From assembly GCA_039881045.1 (NCBI GenBank), contig JAYWVB010000047.1:207494-271493 (forward strand): a stretch of DNA of 64,000 nt, in the 5' to 3' direction. Both the position numbers and the translations under genes were made by a program. Below are positions 10,304 to 22,131 of this stretch, in pieces. The notes beneath the pieces are model-generated. The model saw only the letters and a program-made list of their open reading frames with translations, did not search any database and was not told the DNA's origin. The first letter of the stretch is position 1. Each line of letters opens with the position of its first letter. The stretch is from Chaetomium olivaceum (Eukaryota; Ascomycota; Sordariomycetes; Sordariales; Chaetomiaceae).

Positions 10304-13300
10304 TCAAACCCGGTCCACCCCTCCCTTATCCTTCGCGCCGGCACTCTCCAAAGGATTCTCCCTCTCCTCCGCCGGCGGCGTAAACTGACGACGCACAAAC
10401 TCCCCGTCAGCCGTGCACTCCCCGGCGTCCCCGCCGCCCCATACGCGTATTGCGAAGAGGCCTGCCCTTCCACCGCTGCCAGCCAGGCGCCGTCTCCTGT
10501 TCAGGCCCCTGCTGCGACGGCGCCGATGCCGACGCCGACGCCGACGCCGACATGGCGTGACCGTCTTCAGGGATGCCGCATCACCGCCCACCCCCCGCCG
10601 CACCACCAGCAGCAGCACCACCACCACCACCACCACCACCAACAACACCAACACCACCACCCTCCCCATCAACCCCCCCACCGCCATGACCAACCCCGGC
10701 CTCCCACCATCCACACCCCCCCGCAACACACCGCCCAACACACTCCCCACCCCATTCTTCTGCAGATGCTCCACCTCCTGCATCAAATCGCGGTCCGTCG
10801 GCCACAGCGCCCTCCTGACAGCCGACACGCCGAGCTCAAAGACCACCAGCGCCGACAGCACAATGAAGTGGACGAGCCACCACATGCCGTCGCGGCCAAA
10901 CCCCACCAGGAACGCGTCCGCACGACATACGGCCCAATCGCGCCCGAAGAGCGCGCTCAACAGGACATCCACAGCCACCACCCGAGGATGGACAGCCCAT
11001 GGCGCCGAGGATGACCAGCGTGCGGTCGTGGACTCGAGGAACATGAGCTTGAGGTTGATGAGACGACGGCGAGGGAGAAGGCGAGGGTGCCGACCGAGTA
11101 GAGGTCGGCGGGGCTGGTGCCGTGGGCGGCGACGGCGTAGATGTAATAGACGGCGTAGTAGATGATGACGGACTCGGCGACGGCCATGAGCATCCAGCCG
11201 AGGTACTGGGGGAAGTTGAAGGCGCGGTTGCGCTGGCCGAAGGTGTACAGCTCCGGGACGGCGAGCAAGGTCGAGGCCGACAGGTCGCGCTCGAAGATGC
11301 CCGGGATGATGACGGAGAGGGAGGTGAAGATGGTGTTGAAGACGGTGAGGGAGGTGGATTCGAAGAGGGAGGTGCCCGTGTAGCCGTTGTAGCGCTGGTA
11401 GTGGGCTTGGAGGAGGTAGAAGACGACTTCTTTCCAGAAGGTGCCCAGGATGTACTTGCCGCTGCGGGCGTAGTTCCAGCGGCCGTGGACGAAGAGCAGC
11501 CGCTGGAGGAAGCGGAACTGGGCGATGGAGTAGTCTGAAATGCGTGCGGCTTGCAGACCCTCACGCCCAGAAATGCCGATGCCGACGTGCGATGCCTGGA
11601 TCATGGCGATGTCGTTGGCGCCGTCGCCGACAGCGAGCGTGACGGCCGAGGGGGACTGCTTCCGGATGCAGCGGACGAGGCTCGCCTTTTGCGAGGGCGA
11701 CGCCCGGCAGCAGATGACCGAGTCGACTCTAGCGACCAGGTCGAAGAACAGCACGCGGAGCGCGGGGTCGTCCTCCACCACCGACAGCGTGTGTCCGTCA
11801 ATGACGGCGACCGAGTGCGGGACCATACCGCGGCACACGTCGGTGAGGGTCATGGCGAGTCGTTCCTGGAGATCGCCTTGTGTGACGTCCAGAATGTAAA
11901 CTTCAGAGAATGGCTTGCAGATACGGGCCGAATGGGCAATGTTGATGGCTGTCTCCCGCTTGTCGCCAGTCAACATCCAAACTTTGATATTGGCACGCCG
12001 GAGCTTGTCGATGGTCTCAGGCACACCCTGCTGGAGCTTGTCTTCGATGGCCGTGGCTCCAGCGAGCTCATAATCCTGTTCGATAAGCTCAGCCGCACTC
12101 TCAATGCGCTCCTGGCGCTTGACAAAGCTGGTAGTGGCCTGGAGGTACACGTCCTTCCACTTCCGGTAATCATCCTCCTCCAAGTAACGGTACGCGAAGA
12201 TGAGCGTCCGGAGTCCTTCGGTAGCGAAGTCGTCGACGTGCTGAAAGCAACGCTCGAACACGGCCGCCTCGTTCAGCGCCAACGACTCATCCACCATCCC
12301 GTCGTAAGGGTCCGCTAGGCGGGTGAGCTCTAGCGACCGGGCACCTGCCGTGGAGCGGCGCGGGCTCTGGTAAGGATCGGCTTCGCTTGGTGACTCGTCC
12401 ACACCCCCAGCCTCGCGGCGAGAGAGCCAGTGATCGACTTCGTCGGTGATAGCCATGGAACGCCGCCAGCTATCCCTCCGGTCTAGCGTCCGCCTGATAT
12501 TCATGCTATCCCGCTTGTGGCTCTGCATGCTCTGCCGGCGGAGGGCCATCTCCTGCTCGACACTCCTACGCATGCTCGCCCGCCTCTCGACGGCGGAGGC
12601 AGTCTGGATGGCAAGTTGCTTCTGTCTCAGGCGTGGCAAGATGACGCTGTCGGCGCCCTTGGTGAAAATGCACGGCCTGCCATCCGGCATGCGGATGATG
12701 ATGGACATGCGCTTGCGCCTGCTGCTAAACTCGATGACGTCCAAAATCTCATATTTCTCGGTGATGGTTGCACCGGCCGAGTTGCGCATTTGCAGCGTCA
12801 TGGACTGCGAGGCCCTGTCAACGAGCAGGAAACCCAGTTCCTTCGCTGCCTCTACCAGAGCAAGCTCGTCGGGGGAGACGCAGCCTGGAAGCTGATCTCT
12901 CCATCTTCTCCCGTCTCGGGGAGGCAAGTATGGCACAGCGCCAGGCAGAGGTGAACTGCCGGGTCTTGCGCGAGAACTGCGAGTGGGGCTTGTTGGTGAG
13001 GTAGCGAGCAGGTCCTCGGTATTGAGCTCGGGTTGGTTTTGAGCCGGATGGACGGGTGATTTCCATCTCGAAGCAGTACTCGTCCGCGGAGACGGACGCT
13101 CTGGGAGCGACGAGCCTCAACGGGAGAGGAGTCCATCATCTCCGTCTCAGCTGGACGAGTTGAAAACTCGGGGGCTCAAAGCCGAGCCCTTTCCGGACTG
13201 TTCAACCGTCTCCTTGTGCAACACGCCCCGACCCTTTTTCTCGTCCTCTGCGCGCAGATCCGCGTCATGGAGCCATGCGGTCCCGGCCACGCTCATTTTG

Positions 13301-15235
13301 CGAAATTTCATCAAGTTCTCAGTCAACGTGCCAGTTTTGTCGGAAAAGACATAGCTGACCTGACCCAGATTTTCCAGGATCGTGGTCGTGTTGGCCACCA
13401 TGGGTGTATCTGTAACCGGGTCGTACATCTCGATGTCGCTGAGAAGAAACAGCTGGCCGAGCTTCACAATTTCAAGGCTGACGTAGAGTGAGAGCGGAAT
13501 GAGCGTATTGTAAGCAATAACGAAGGCGATAAAGATCTGCCCCAACGGTACACTTCCTCGGTTAAGGTACCAGGCGAGGGATTGGTATTCGCGGCGCCAA
13601 ACGATGTAGCCGACGGTGCAGCCGACGCTGAGGATGATGACAAAAAACACCAACATGAGGACGATGCGGTTGACAGCGTATTGCAGCTCGGGGGCCTTGG
13701 CGCGGACGTTCTTGTTGGCGTTCATGCGGATCTTGCACTCCTCGCCACTGTTAATAACAAGCCAATGGCATAGGTGGTATTTCGTAAGGTCGAGCCCCTG
13801 TAAACAACCTCGTTCAGTGTCAGCGGCATCGTCTCGCCCTTGATGGTGACTCTGCCCTCGAAACTGTAAAGATCGATATTCGGGTCTTCCGACACGACTT
13901 CAGCCTCGCTCTTCCCCATCTCGGCAATGGGAGAACAGTGCTTGGCGAGAGTAGCGGGCAGGCCTGTTTGCTTTTTAGGTTCGTCTCGCCGTCCAACGCC
14001 ATCGTCTCGATAAATGCGACGCCATTGGGGCCCGTAGCGTGGAGCAGCACAATGTCGGCGGGGACATTCTCGCGCGTGGTGTAGTTGGATGATATCGCCC
14101 ACTCAGGTCCTGCCACTCCACCTTTGCCCACTGCCCGGGCTCCGCGTCATCGGCGCACGCAGATTCCAACTCGGTCGCTTGCGTCCCTGCCTCGGCCTCT
14201 GGCTTCTCCCTCTTGAAGAATCCCCGAGACGCACGGCGCTCGATTCTCGGTCCGCTTTGACTGTGCCCTCCGGGTCCAGCACCGAAAACTGAGCTCTATT
14301 CTCCAGCTTGTCGAGTCTGTACCTGCGGTAATCGTCATATCCCTCCTTCGCCATGCTAAGCGCCACGAATGCGATCAGGGGTCCGATGGTTGTATACGTG
14401 CCCGTCGTACTAAGGGGGTATCATCTGCAGAATACCAATAATGAGGAAATAAAAGTTGGCGAGTTTGCTGAACTGGAAGAACAGCTGCTTGGGCAGGAAG
14501 TTCCAGACGGTATACCGGCTCGACCGATGAGATTGGGCACGTAAGAGTGCCCTGTCCGCTCGTCCTTCAGGGTTTCCGTCTCGCCAACCCTGGCCTCAGA
14601 GGGATATGCCTCCCATCCTGACTCGGCGGGATCGGTTTCTGCCTCAGCAAGCCCTCCACAATGTACCGATTGTACGCCTTCTCGGCGGCCGCCTGGACCT
14701 TGACCCACGGGCGGCTTGCAGACCCCCTCTTGCGATCCCTTTCCACCCAACCCAGGCGAGCTGCGGGGCGTAGCCGTGCTTTTTTCGAGATCGCGGAGGT
14801 TCGATATTGTCTCGCAGCTGCTCGAATGTTTGGGCGGGGACGGGTCAACGAAACCCTCGGTTCTTCTGAAAGGCGGAGGTGCGCAGGCACCGCAGGGGCA
14901 GTCGAGGTCCATCCTGCCTCGGGGGCGGCGGCGCCGCAAGGGTGTGCGACTGGATGGTGTAGAGCTCGGGGGTCTTTATTGGCAGAGGCGAGTTCGGTGG
15001 TCGAGGGTGGGGTGACTGCTGCCGTCAAAGCTGGGGCGCGGGCTCCGGCGCGAACGGGATGGAGTCTCAGTGCCGGGCGCGAGCGTGCTCCTCGAGGTTC
15101 CCCAGTTTGCGAGTTTCCCTGGGCCACGCCAGCGCTCGAAGGCAAGCTGGAGCTCGAGCTTTGATGGCGCAATTCGATCGTCTCGAGTTGGTCCCGTAGC
15201 TGTTCTGCGGCATTTCCCTGGCCGCTTTCTGCCAT
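10304..15235 (-). CDS. P4-type ATPase (phospholipid flippase), DNF3-like, several frame breaks
   Basis: Aminophospholipid flippase of Golgi/endosome/plasma membrane. From the ATG at 15235: N-terminal disordered region, the entry helix region QLFFQFSKLANFYFLIIGIL (about 14.45 kb), actuator-domain VPADIVLLHATGPNGVAFIE and the P4 signature DGETNLK (about 13.97 kb), TM4 with LSLYVSLEIVKLGQ, the phosphorylation site DKTGT at 13341..13327, the LALCHTCLPE motif (about 12.9 kb), the nucleotide-binding domain with a long Arg/Ser/Met-rich insertion, WMLTGDKRETAINI, the hinge GDGANDIAMIQASHVGIGIS (11628..11565 region), the C-terminal TM bundle, and a tail ending at TGA 10304. The long N-domain insertion and overall order favour the Dnf3 branch over Dnf1/Drs2. 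Frame changes occur near 14500, 14405 (C5 run), 14100, 13800, 12870 and repeatedly in 10.4-11.05 kb. Every segment remains conserved, so I favour sequence error over decay. Confidence 0.85.
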
Positions 15236-16352
15236 GCCGCGAAACTAACCAGGTGGCCGGCACCGGACCCAGTCGGCCAGTCCTCCGGAACCGAACAAAA
15301 AAAAGTAGCTTAGTTGAGAGAAAAGCGAGAGAGGATGTGGTTTTGGTATTCGAACTGCATTTCGAGGTCGGACAAAAAAATACTATACACGACACACGAA
15401 GCGAAAATAACAATGATTGAGATAGAAAATCAAAAAGAGAAACAAGTCGAAACGAGCGACTCGGGCTTGTCCGTCGCCAAGTTGGCAGGTGATGGATCCA
15501 CGCATGCACAATGTGTCGACTCGAAGCCGAAACGAAGCAGACTGTCGAGCGGCTGAAGTCCCGGTGTGGGGCCCGCAACCTATCAGGGCCTGTCGCATGC
15601 TGGAACATTGTGGCTGTGGGGGGACGGGGAAACAGGGAAAACGGGCTCACAGCCAATGCCCCTCAGGCTCCCGTCTCCGACCTTGGCAATACCGAGTTCG
15701 TTCGTGAGGGGAGGAGCCCAGGCGCTGGGCTGGCAGGCCTGGACTGCCCGGGGGGACCGCTGCGACGAATTCCTTTGAGAGCGACATCCACTCGTGCCAC
15801 TGTGCCTTCCAGGAACTCGCCTCAAAATAGAACAGCCAGAACAACCAGAAACAGCTAGCCAATCCCGGAGTTGTTTATACGGTACGTGGAGATATGTATG
15901 TATGTACATTCTAACTATTCGGTTAACTAACGACCGCTCAGTCGCATCGCTAGCATGAACACGGCCCAAAAGGCTAGGAGTCTATGTCGGGTCCCAGTTC
16001 CGTTACTGTAGGTGAGGACAGAGAGCGGCGTGGAAAACCTTGCAAGATACGGGCCGGTAGCCAGACAGGGGATCCAGCATGTGAACACAATGCAGACTGG
16101 TTACGGTACCTTCTTCGTACTTGCTTGTCACATCGACTCCCATGCAAGGTGATGTCCCCGGGTACATTTCAAATAACAATGCATGCCACATCGTGGTGCC
16201 TGGGAGTCTAAACAACGGAACGGGTGCAATAGCCACAACCCATATAACATTCCTGCCACGTGGGATGGGCCGGCTTCACAACAGTGACAGCGTATGTATG
16301 TGTATGTAAAAAAAATTAGATGTGATATATTACCCCTCCAACCTACGCCGCA
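15236..16352. other. Intergenic; contains the start of duplicated unit A
   Basis: 15.24-15.45 kb is the AT-rich 5' flank of the flippase gene (minus strand). No gene is seen between. From about 16060 the sequence resembles the 3' flanks of the other two secreted-protein genes (GTACTTGCTTGTCACATCG here, GTACCTGCTTTGTCACATCG at about 17480, GTACCTGCTTTTCATAGG at about 26150), so the duplication unit begins here. Confidence 0.55.
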
Positions 16353-16906
16353 TCAGCGCCTAATATGTCTATCCTTAACATGGAGCTTTACATCCTCCGT
16401 GCAAACCTCACCTGAAGGGTCTTTCGCAACAAACCCCGGGGGACCTAGTACGATATCCAAGCTCTCCGGATGACCACATAGGTACCACACCCAATCCCCC
16501 GCGTTGTATACGAATTTCTGATCTCTTATTACAAATGGCCCCCGGATGGGCGGCGGGTCATCGGGATCCTGGATACACATCATTAGTATAACCTCATATG
16601 TGTTGCCATGTAGAAACGGGAGAAGCATACGGCGAACGGCTTCCCTCCCTCTAACCCCAACGAGCCATCGCCTCTGTCAAACAACCCGATGTCCACGAAC
16701 GTCTCAAGATTCCCATCGTCATCCAACCGGAGGTCCGCGCTCCCGAGCGTCGGCTCACGGTAGAACCCGATGTGCGAACCCACGGCTCGGAAACGGGCGG
16801 GCTCCTCCGGGCCAGTAGCAGTGTTGTTGTCTGATGTCAGGTAAAAACCAGAAACTGCCTGCGCAAGGAGCGCTGTGGCCGACAGGAAGACGGGTGATAG
16901 CTGCAT
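16353..16906 (-). CDS. Small secreted protein, tandem family member A (163 aa), unknown function
   Basis: I do not recognise this family. CDS join: 16906..16631 and 16568..16353, intron 16630..16569 (62 nt, GTATGC donor, TACTAAT branch site, TATCCAG acceptor). The first 20 residues, MQLSPVFLSATALLAQAVSG, form a typical signal peptide with cleavage expected after VSG. The mature part has a GFY motif, IGLFDRGDGS, then after the intron IRGPF, FVYNAGDWVWYLCG and LDIVLGPPGF. Two cysteines in the mature chain (in LCG and GEVC) could form one disulphide. I chose ATG 16906 because the same MQLS start is conserved in copies B and C. A TATA box lies 112 nt upstream. Low-copy secreted effector, cell-wall or antimicrobial protein are all possible; nothing in the sequence decides. 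Confidence 0.75.
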
Positions 16907-17724
16907 AGCCAATGATTCAAGGGGAACGGTGTTGGCAGGTTTGGTGCTTCTGGCTATAGCAATGCAGGTTGAGAACGAAGAAGAGAATTGAGAAACGAAA
17001 CGTGGGCAAGTGACCGACTTATATAGGTAACTAAGAGTTCAGGCATCGACCTCGACATCGAGAGTTAGTTCCGTGATCGTCGGATCACCAAGACAGAACC
17101 CGGTTGATCGGATCGTGGTGGATTTGAGAGCCTTTTATAGATGTGGCCGTGAGCCGATCAGAGCCGATCATCCCCTTGCGAGAACCCAATAGCGGAAGGG
17201 CATGCTCGAGACATCCTCTTGGGTAACTAGCTTAGGATATAGCTTAGATGGTCAATTCGCTAAGCCAGGTGCTTTGTTCTCGCCGTATTTTGGCTACTTA
17301 GCTAACAACGCCTTAACACACGCCGCCCCCCCCAATAGTTGGGGAGGACTACAGCTACAGGTGACGAGGGGCCCAATGTAGCCCCCTTGAGGCCTGGATG
17401 GAAATTCGAAAAGCCCGGGCTAACTCAACTCCTCGGGACACACATGGAAGCACGAATAACAGACCGACGACAATACTTCGTACCTGCTTTGTCACATCGC
17501 CTCAATGGCAGATGTCACGGCTGTAGAGCAAACCAGACATGACATACGCACTACCCAAACCAAAAGCACCACACAAGAATGTTTGATCGCCCAAGATATG
17601 ACTGACTCACTGGTCAGAGGTTAACCCCACTAAGATGATCCCGCCTGTCCATTTCCCTATGGCATGTGTATATTGCCCAAGACACCCACCTTCCGTGTCC
17701 GCCAAAGCCTGCCTTCTAGGTGAC
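16907..17724. other. Intergenic between secreted-protein genes A and B
   Basis: Promoter of gene A at left, then a C-rich patch (CCGCCCCCCCCAA near 17325), then 3' flank of gene B from about 17440. No ORF of note. Confidence 0.55.
17018..17025 (-). promoter_or_regulatory. TATA box of secreted-protein gene A
   Basis: TATATAAG on the minus strand, 112 nt before the start codon at 16906. The same octamer lies 108 nt before the starts of copies B and C, each followed 9-13 nt downstream by a conserved TTGCCC/CTGCCC block, consistent with a shared core promoter. Confidence 0.65.
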
Positions 17725-18239
17725 CTAGTAGATGATTGAGATGGTGGCGTTTTGTATGCAAACCGGATCTTGGCTCTCGAATTCCTCTTCCTTGACCAGA
17801 AGAATGTCCAGCCCGTCGTCAGTGCCACACAAAAACCATACAAGGTCCCCTTGCCCTATGTATACCAACGAGAGTCCTTGCACCTCAAATGGCCCCCGAA
17901 GGCCCGGCCGTGAGGGATCCTGGATATACATTAGTATAACGCCACATGTGGTGCCGCGTAGCACTAGGAGAAGCCTACGTCGGTCTGCTCTAAACGCCAC
18001 GAGCCATTGCCTTGGTTGAAGAGGGCAATCCTGCGGTTCGAGACCAGCTGCCTATCTGGATCCAGCCCGATCGGTACCCAGTTGTCGGAAACAGGGCTAT
18101 TGTCGTAGAACCCAACCCGGTCGTGTTCAAGTGTGGCACGGGTGCCCCTGGGGTCGTGGTCAAACGATACCAGGTTGAAACCAGAAACTGCCTGCGCAAG
18201 GAGCGCCGTGGCTGATAGAAAAACTGAAGACAGCTGCAT
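17725..18239 (-). CDS. Small secreted protein, tandem family member B (151 aa), unknown function
   Basis: Paralogue of gene A. CDS join: 18239..17979 and 17919..17725, intron 17978..17920 (59 nt, GTAGGC donor, same TTATACTAAT branch block and TATCCAG acceptor as copy A, same position and phase 0). Signal peptide MQLSSVFLSATALLAQAVSG differs from copy A at one residue of 20, yet the mature region is strongly diverged. Shared landmarks: VGFY, IALFNQGNGSWRLE, LRGPF, LVYIGQGDLVWFLCG, LDILL and a late cysteine (PVC). An in-frame ATG further upstream (18338) would put 33 extra residues before the signal peptide and overlap the TATA region, so I use 18239. Confidence 0.75.
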
Positions 18240-20129
18240 GGCCAAGGATTTGAGTAGGCAGAGAAAGAAAGGTTGGTGGTAGCTAGGCCAGTGTGGGTGG
18301 AGGGTAAGGCACGGAATCGACAAACACAGGATGGGCAAGTGATCTGCTTATATACATCTCAGACACCAACATCTGTCAAGGTTCAGTTCTACAATCGTCA
18401 GATCAGCAAGTCAACAAACAGAGCATCCTCAGCTCTCCTGTATCGTGCCTCCCCGCTATACGTCCCAAAAGGAGATGATCGACCCAGATCGACTCACCGT
18501 CACATCCAAGAACGGCTTTGAATCTACGATGATCCCGACAACCGGGCTCGGAGCCAGCTGGGATATGGACCATGTCAGTGCTCTGTTCTAACCGCATCCT
18601 GGCTAGCTGGCACTACATCAACACGTGCATCCGGGCAGTTGGGCACATGCTCGCAAGTGACGAGGGATCTGATGCCGTCCCCATAGGTCTTTCAGCTCTC
18701 ATCATGCCCGACGAGTCTCAGCCTTCGGCCAAACAACCTCCAACCCCAAAACACCAAGATGAGGCGTGAATAATAATGAAACGACAGTCTCTCCCGCTCC
18801 ACAACAAGCCAGGCATAGAGGTGACTTACTGTGGTGCATTGCCCGGGGGTCCTCGGCGCTGGCTTGCCCTACCCACTCATTTTGTCGCCGAATGCGGCAG
18901 ACGTAACAAATACAACCTGAACCCATATGCCCACGCCGATTCAGTTGTTAGCGCCCGCTGCTTAAGCTTTGTGGCCGGCTTGGCGGCTGTGGTGTTTGAG
19001 TTGTCAAGACCCAGCCGTCCATCAGCCCTATTTTCTCAAAGCATGCTCGTTTGCCGTTTCTGTTCAACATACATGTCTCGGAGGGAACAGGCAGTGCGGC
19101 GAGATGCTTCAGTGATGTCGGGATTCCATTACGTCCTACGCCAAGTCATAGCTACGCTGGCAGCAGCAACAACAACCTCACACCCAACTCCGAAGTCCTG
19201 TCCGAGGAAAGCCTCGACCGGCGTGCTGCTCACATTGTGTTTCACACCTCTCGACAGACCACCCTGCCTCCTCACCACACCAAACGACGGGAAAGGACCA
19301 CCATCACCGTTCACAGTTCTCATTCATTGCTCCCTAAAACAATGGCAAGCCAGATATAAAACTCCAAATTCCACCAAGCCAACCATCCCTAGTGATTGCG
19401 AAACGCAAATGATGCTCCCAAAACCCCCACAAAGATAAAATTAGAAACACATTACCAAAAACAAGAAAAGCCTCCTGGGCTCTCTTTCGCCATTCATCCT
19501 TCCTCCCGCAGCCAACGAAACATCCCATCTCCATTCTCTGGAGATCCTCTCCGGGCGGGGTTTGGGAGCCCAGGTCGCCAACGACTAGGGAATAGATATT
19601 AAAAGGCTTCTTCCCAGCGAGCGTCGAGTAGGTTACGCCCTTAGGAATAGCGGCAGGCGGAAAAGATCCGCATGCAAAAACGAGAAAAGCAACGCAAGCA
19701 AGTGCGAAAGATCGGGTGAAAGAAAAACGAGAAACGGGATATCCCGAGTCACTGTGCCAAGCGGCAGCACAAATGGCGGGATATCGTCATGGTATATTCG
19801 TGGCTGATGGATGAAATGCGATACGAAGTCGGAAGTAAGAGGTATTTTGTTTGTGTGCTGGTGAATCGGAGATGGGTTGGATACTGTCGCAGCCTTTGGT
19901 TGGTCGACATGGGGGGAGGGGGGGGAGAAAGACGGCCGGACAAGCTTCCTGGTATATACAACGACCCTTTAAACGCCGCAAAGAAAATTTGAGCCAAGAG
20001 AAACCACACTCTCGATGGGTATATTGCACGTCATGAGACCATTCATGCTTTTGCCGAGAGCGAAACCGGGAAGCATTGCCCGAGTCAGAAATTCAAAGCA
20101 CGAGGTGAGAAGTAGGTGACCGCTCCCCA
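18240..20129. other. Intergenic, 1.9 kb, no gene seen
   Basis: Left third is the upstream part of duplication unit B. The rest (18.75-20.1 kb) has only short unrelated ORFs. 19.4-19.75 kb is purine-rich. The 3' flank of the homeobox gene occupies the right end. Confidence 0.55.
18347..18354 (-). promoter_or_regulatory. TATA box of secreted-protein gene B
   Basis: TATATAAG on the minus strand, 108 nt before ATG 18239, followed by CACTTGCCC as in copy A. Confidence 0.65.
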
Positions 20130-22131
20130 CTAGTTTACTGCGCTTGAACGCTCTCGGGCGAGCGAGGCTTGTTCCGCATCGAAGCGTTTCAGGTCCATGA
20201 ACTGGTTGAGCTCCATGTCGGCTTGGTTTGGCTCCACAAACGGCGAGTGCGGATGCAGCGGGAGCGTCATGGTCTGCTTTCCGGTCTGGTACATGTCGTT
20301 CAAGTTGGTACCGTCGTCTGAGATACCAGAGCCCTCGCAAATTGGAGGCATCGACATGGGCGGTGATTCTCCCACAATTGCCGGGTCAGGGTGGTTGAAC
20401 GAGAGCGGCGAGATCGACGGGGGAGGGACGCCCAGGTTGGCCGGGTTGACCAGAGGCGAGAACGTGCCGCTGTATGGGGTAAAGCTGGGCGCCGAGATTC
20501 CATTGTTATCAGGCGCCTGGCTAGCAAAGAAGTTGGGGCTCGAATAGTCCGACGGCGAGGGGGCCGTTGTCGCAGAGAGTGGATAAGCCCGCATGTCCAA
20601 CGCACCGAAGCCGGCCCGGGTATCGATCCGAAGGTTCGGTCCGACGGGGCCCAGCATGTTGGGTTGCTGGGGCACTGGGCTGAAGATCTGGGGATTGTGA
20701 GACGGCGCCTGGTTTTCGGGTTGTGTGATGTGGAAGCTCGGGGGGTGCTGTAGCATCTGCATCGTCTGGAAATCGATGGGGCCCGGCACACTGCGGCTGC
20801 GCTGCCTCTTGTGGCCCGGTCCGCGCATCATCATGGTCTGGTGGTGATGAGGCGCGATGCCCCACTGCGATTCCTGGAACATGCCCACATGCGGCTGTGC
20901 GAAGTTCGGTTGCGACGACGGTCGTGCGGGCGAAACCGGGGCAGACATGGACATGGGGTGAAGCTGGTCGAAGACGGGCGCGGGGGCGCTGTGACGGTGA
21001 ATGAAAGCTTCCAGACTGACCAACTTCGCCAGCTGGCCGCTCAGCACCTTGGGGTTTCCACCGAGGTGATGCGTCAACACTCGCGAAGCCTGCAGATCCT
21101 CGGTGAAGTCGTTGACCTGGATGAAGGTCGCAGTCGTCGAGGAGTCCATGAAGAAATTGGGCGAGTTGAGGAGCTCAATCGTAATACCGCCAAGCTGATC
21201 CCCACCTTCGACGTTGTTCAGGTAGATGTTCTTGATGTAGGAAAACGGGTATTCGATCTTGTAGCCGGCCTGATCGTTGTTGATATAGTAGGTCATCGTG
21301 CACTTGTCAGGCGAGTAGAAAATGATCAAGTCCATCGCGTTCTGGCCAACCCGCATCCACCGTCCGATGGTCAGGGAGCGACAGCTCAGGTGGTGAATCA
21401 CTGGAAGAGTTAGTATAAGCCCCTGAGGTATTCATGTTCGTCAGCTGCCACTTACAAACTTTGCCCGGCCCAGACTGCTCTCCGCCCATCATGCCTTGGT
21501 GGCCGTAGGGCATGAGACCGGTGCGGCCGAAGAAGCCCGGGATGCTCTTGCCCGACTCCATAGCCTGCATCGCAAGATACTGGCGCATCGACTCGGGGAT
21601 CGAGTCCATGTCTTCGCCGCTTTCGAGGCTTTTCTTAGCCAGCATCTTAATCTTGGCACGCCTGCGCGGGGTCAGCAAAGAGCCCCCTCTCAAGAGGGAG
21701 GGGTTGGGCTCTGGGACTTACCGGTTCTGGAACCAGATCTGAACAGACCTCTCAGTCATGTTGATCTCTTCGGCTATCCTATCGCGCACGGTGGCCGTGG
21801 GCGTGGGGTTCTTGTTGAATTCCATCTCGAGCGTCGTCAACTGGTCCTGCGTCGCCCGCTGTCTCTTCTGGTTCTTCTGCTGCTGCGTGAGGGTGCTCTT
21901 GCGGGCCGGCCGCCGGGACCCGGAGCCTTGCGATTTGGATCCATTGGCGGGGGATTTCATGATCTTGCTCGGAGTGCCAGACTTGGGTGTCGGCAGAGGG
22001 GATTTGCAGGGAGACGGCGACGCTGACATGGACGATGCCGATGCAGCGAATCCATCATCTTCCTGGATGTCCTCATGAAACTCGTCCCTGAACTCCTGCT
22101 TGAACTCGTGCTTGACCACGTCGGTCGCCAT
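20130..22131 (-). CDS. Homeobox transcription factor, Pho2/pah1 type (628 aa)
   Basis: Nuclear regulator. CDS join: 22131..21722, 21661..21456, 21400..20130; introns 21721..21662 (60 nt, splits the QNR|RAK of the homeodomain) and 21455..21401 (55 nt). Homeodomain at about residues 85-143: KRQRATQDQLTTLEMEF, then helix 3 with RSVQIWFQNRRAKIK, the invariant WFQNR. It is followed by a conserved fungal segment (IPGFFGRTGLMPYG), then a region with YYINNDQAGYKIEYPFSYIKNI that recurs in this fungal subfamily, and a long Pro/Gln/Ser-rich C-terminal half expected to be disordered. I start at MATDVVKHEF; an upstream in-frame ATG (22179) adds 16 residues. No frame problem here. It sits alone, with over 4 kb of gene-free DNA upstream, in the gene-poor tract containing the secreted-protein copies. 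Confidence 0.9.

Larger units (their letters stand above)
16060..17180. repeat. Diverged segmental duplication, unit A
   Basis: Unit carrying gene A plus flanks. Both flanks have counterparts in units B and C: the 3' flank around 16080-16215 and the upstream block with CTTATATA, a 'GATCGTCGGATCA' type motif near 17075 and GATCATCCCCTT near 17167. Boundaries are approximate and judged by eye. Confidence 0.55.
17440..18720. repeat. Diverged segmental duplication, unit B
   Basis: Unit carrying gene B. Its upstream part (18460-18720) aligns by eye with 27070-27310 of unit C, e.g. GATCGACTCACCGTCACA, TACGATGATCCCG and GGCTAGCTGGCA appear in the same order in both. Boundaries approximate. Confidence 0.6.

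Noticed and set aside
10413..11165. Plus-strand frames across the flippase C-terminus
   Set aside because: His/Thr/Pro-rich shadows of CCA repeats; the minus strand carries transmembrane segments and P4 motifs.
8409..15235. RIP as cause of broken genes
   Set aside because: Lesions are mainly indels at C/G runs in single-copy genes, not C-to-T changes in repeats.
18240..18338. Upstream in-frame ATG of secreted gene B
   Set aside because: It precedes the signal peptide by 33 residues, overlaps the core promoter, and is not shared by the paralogues.
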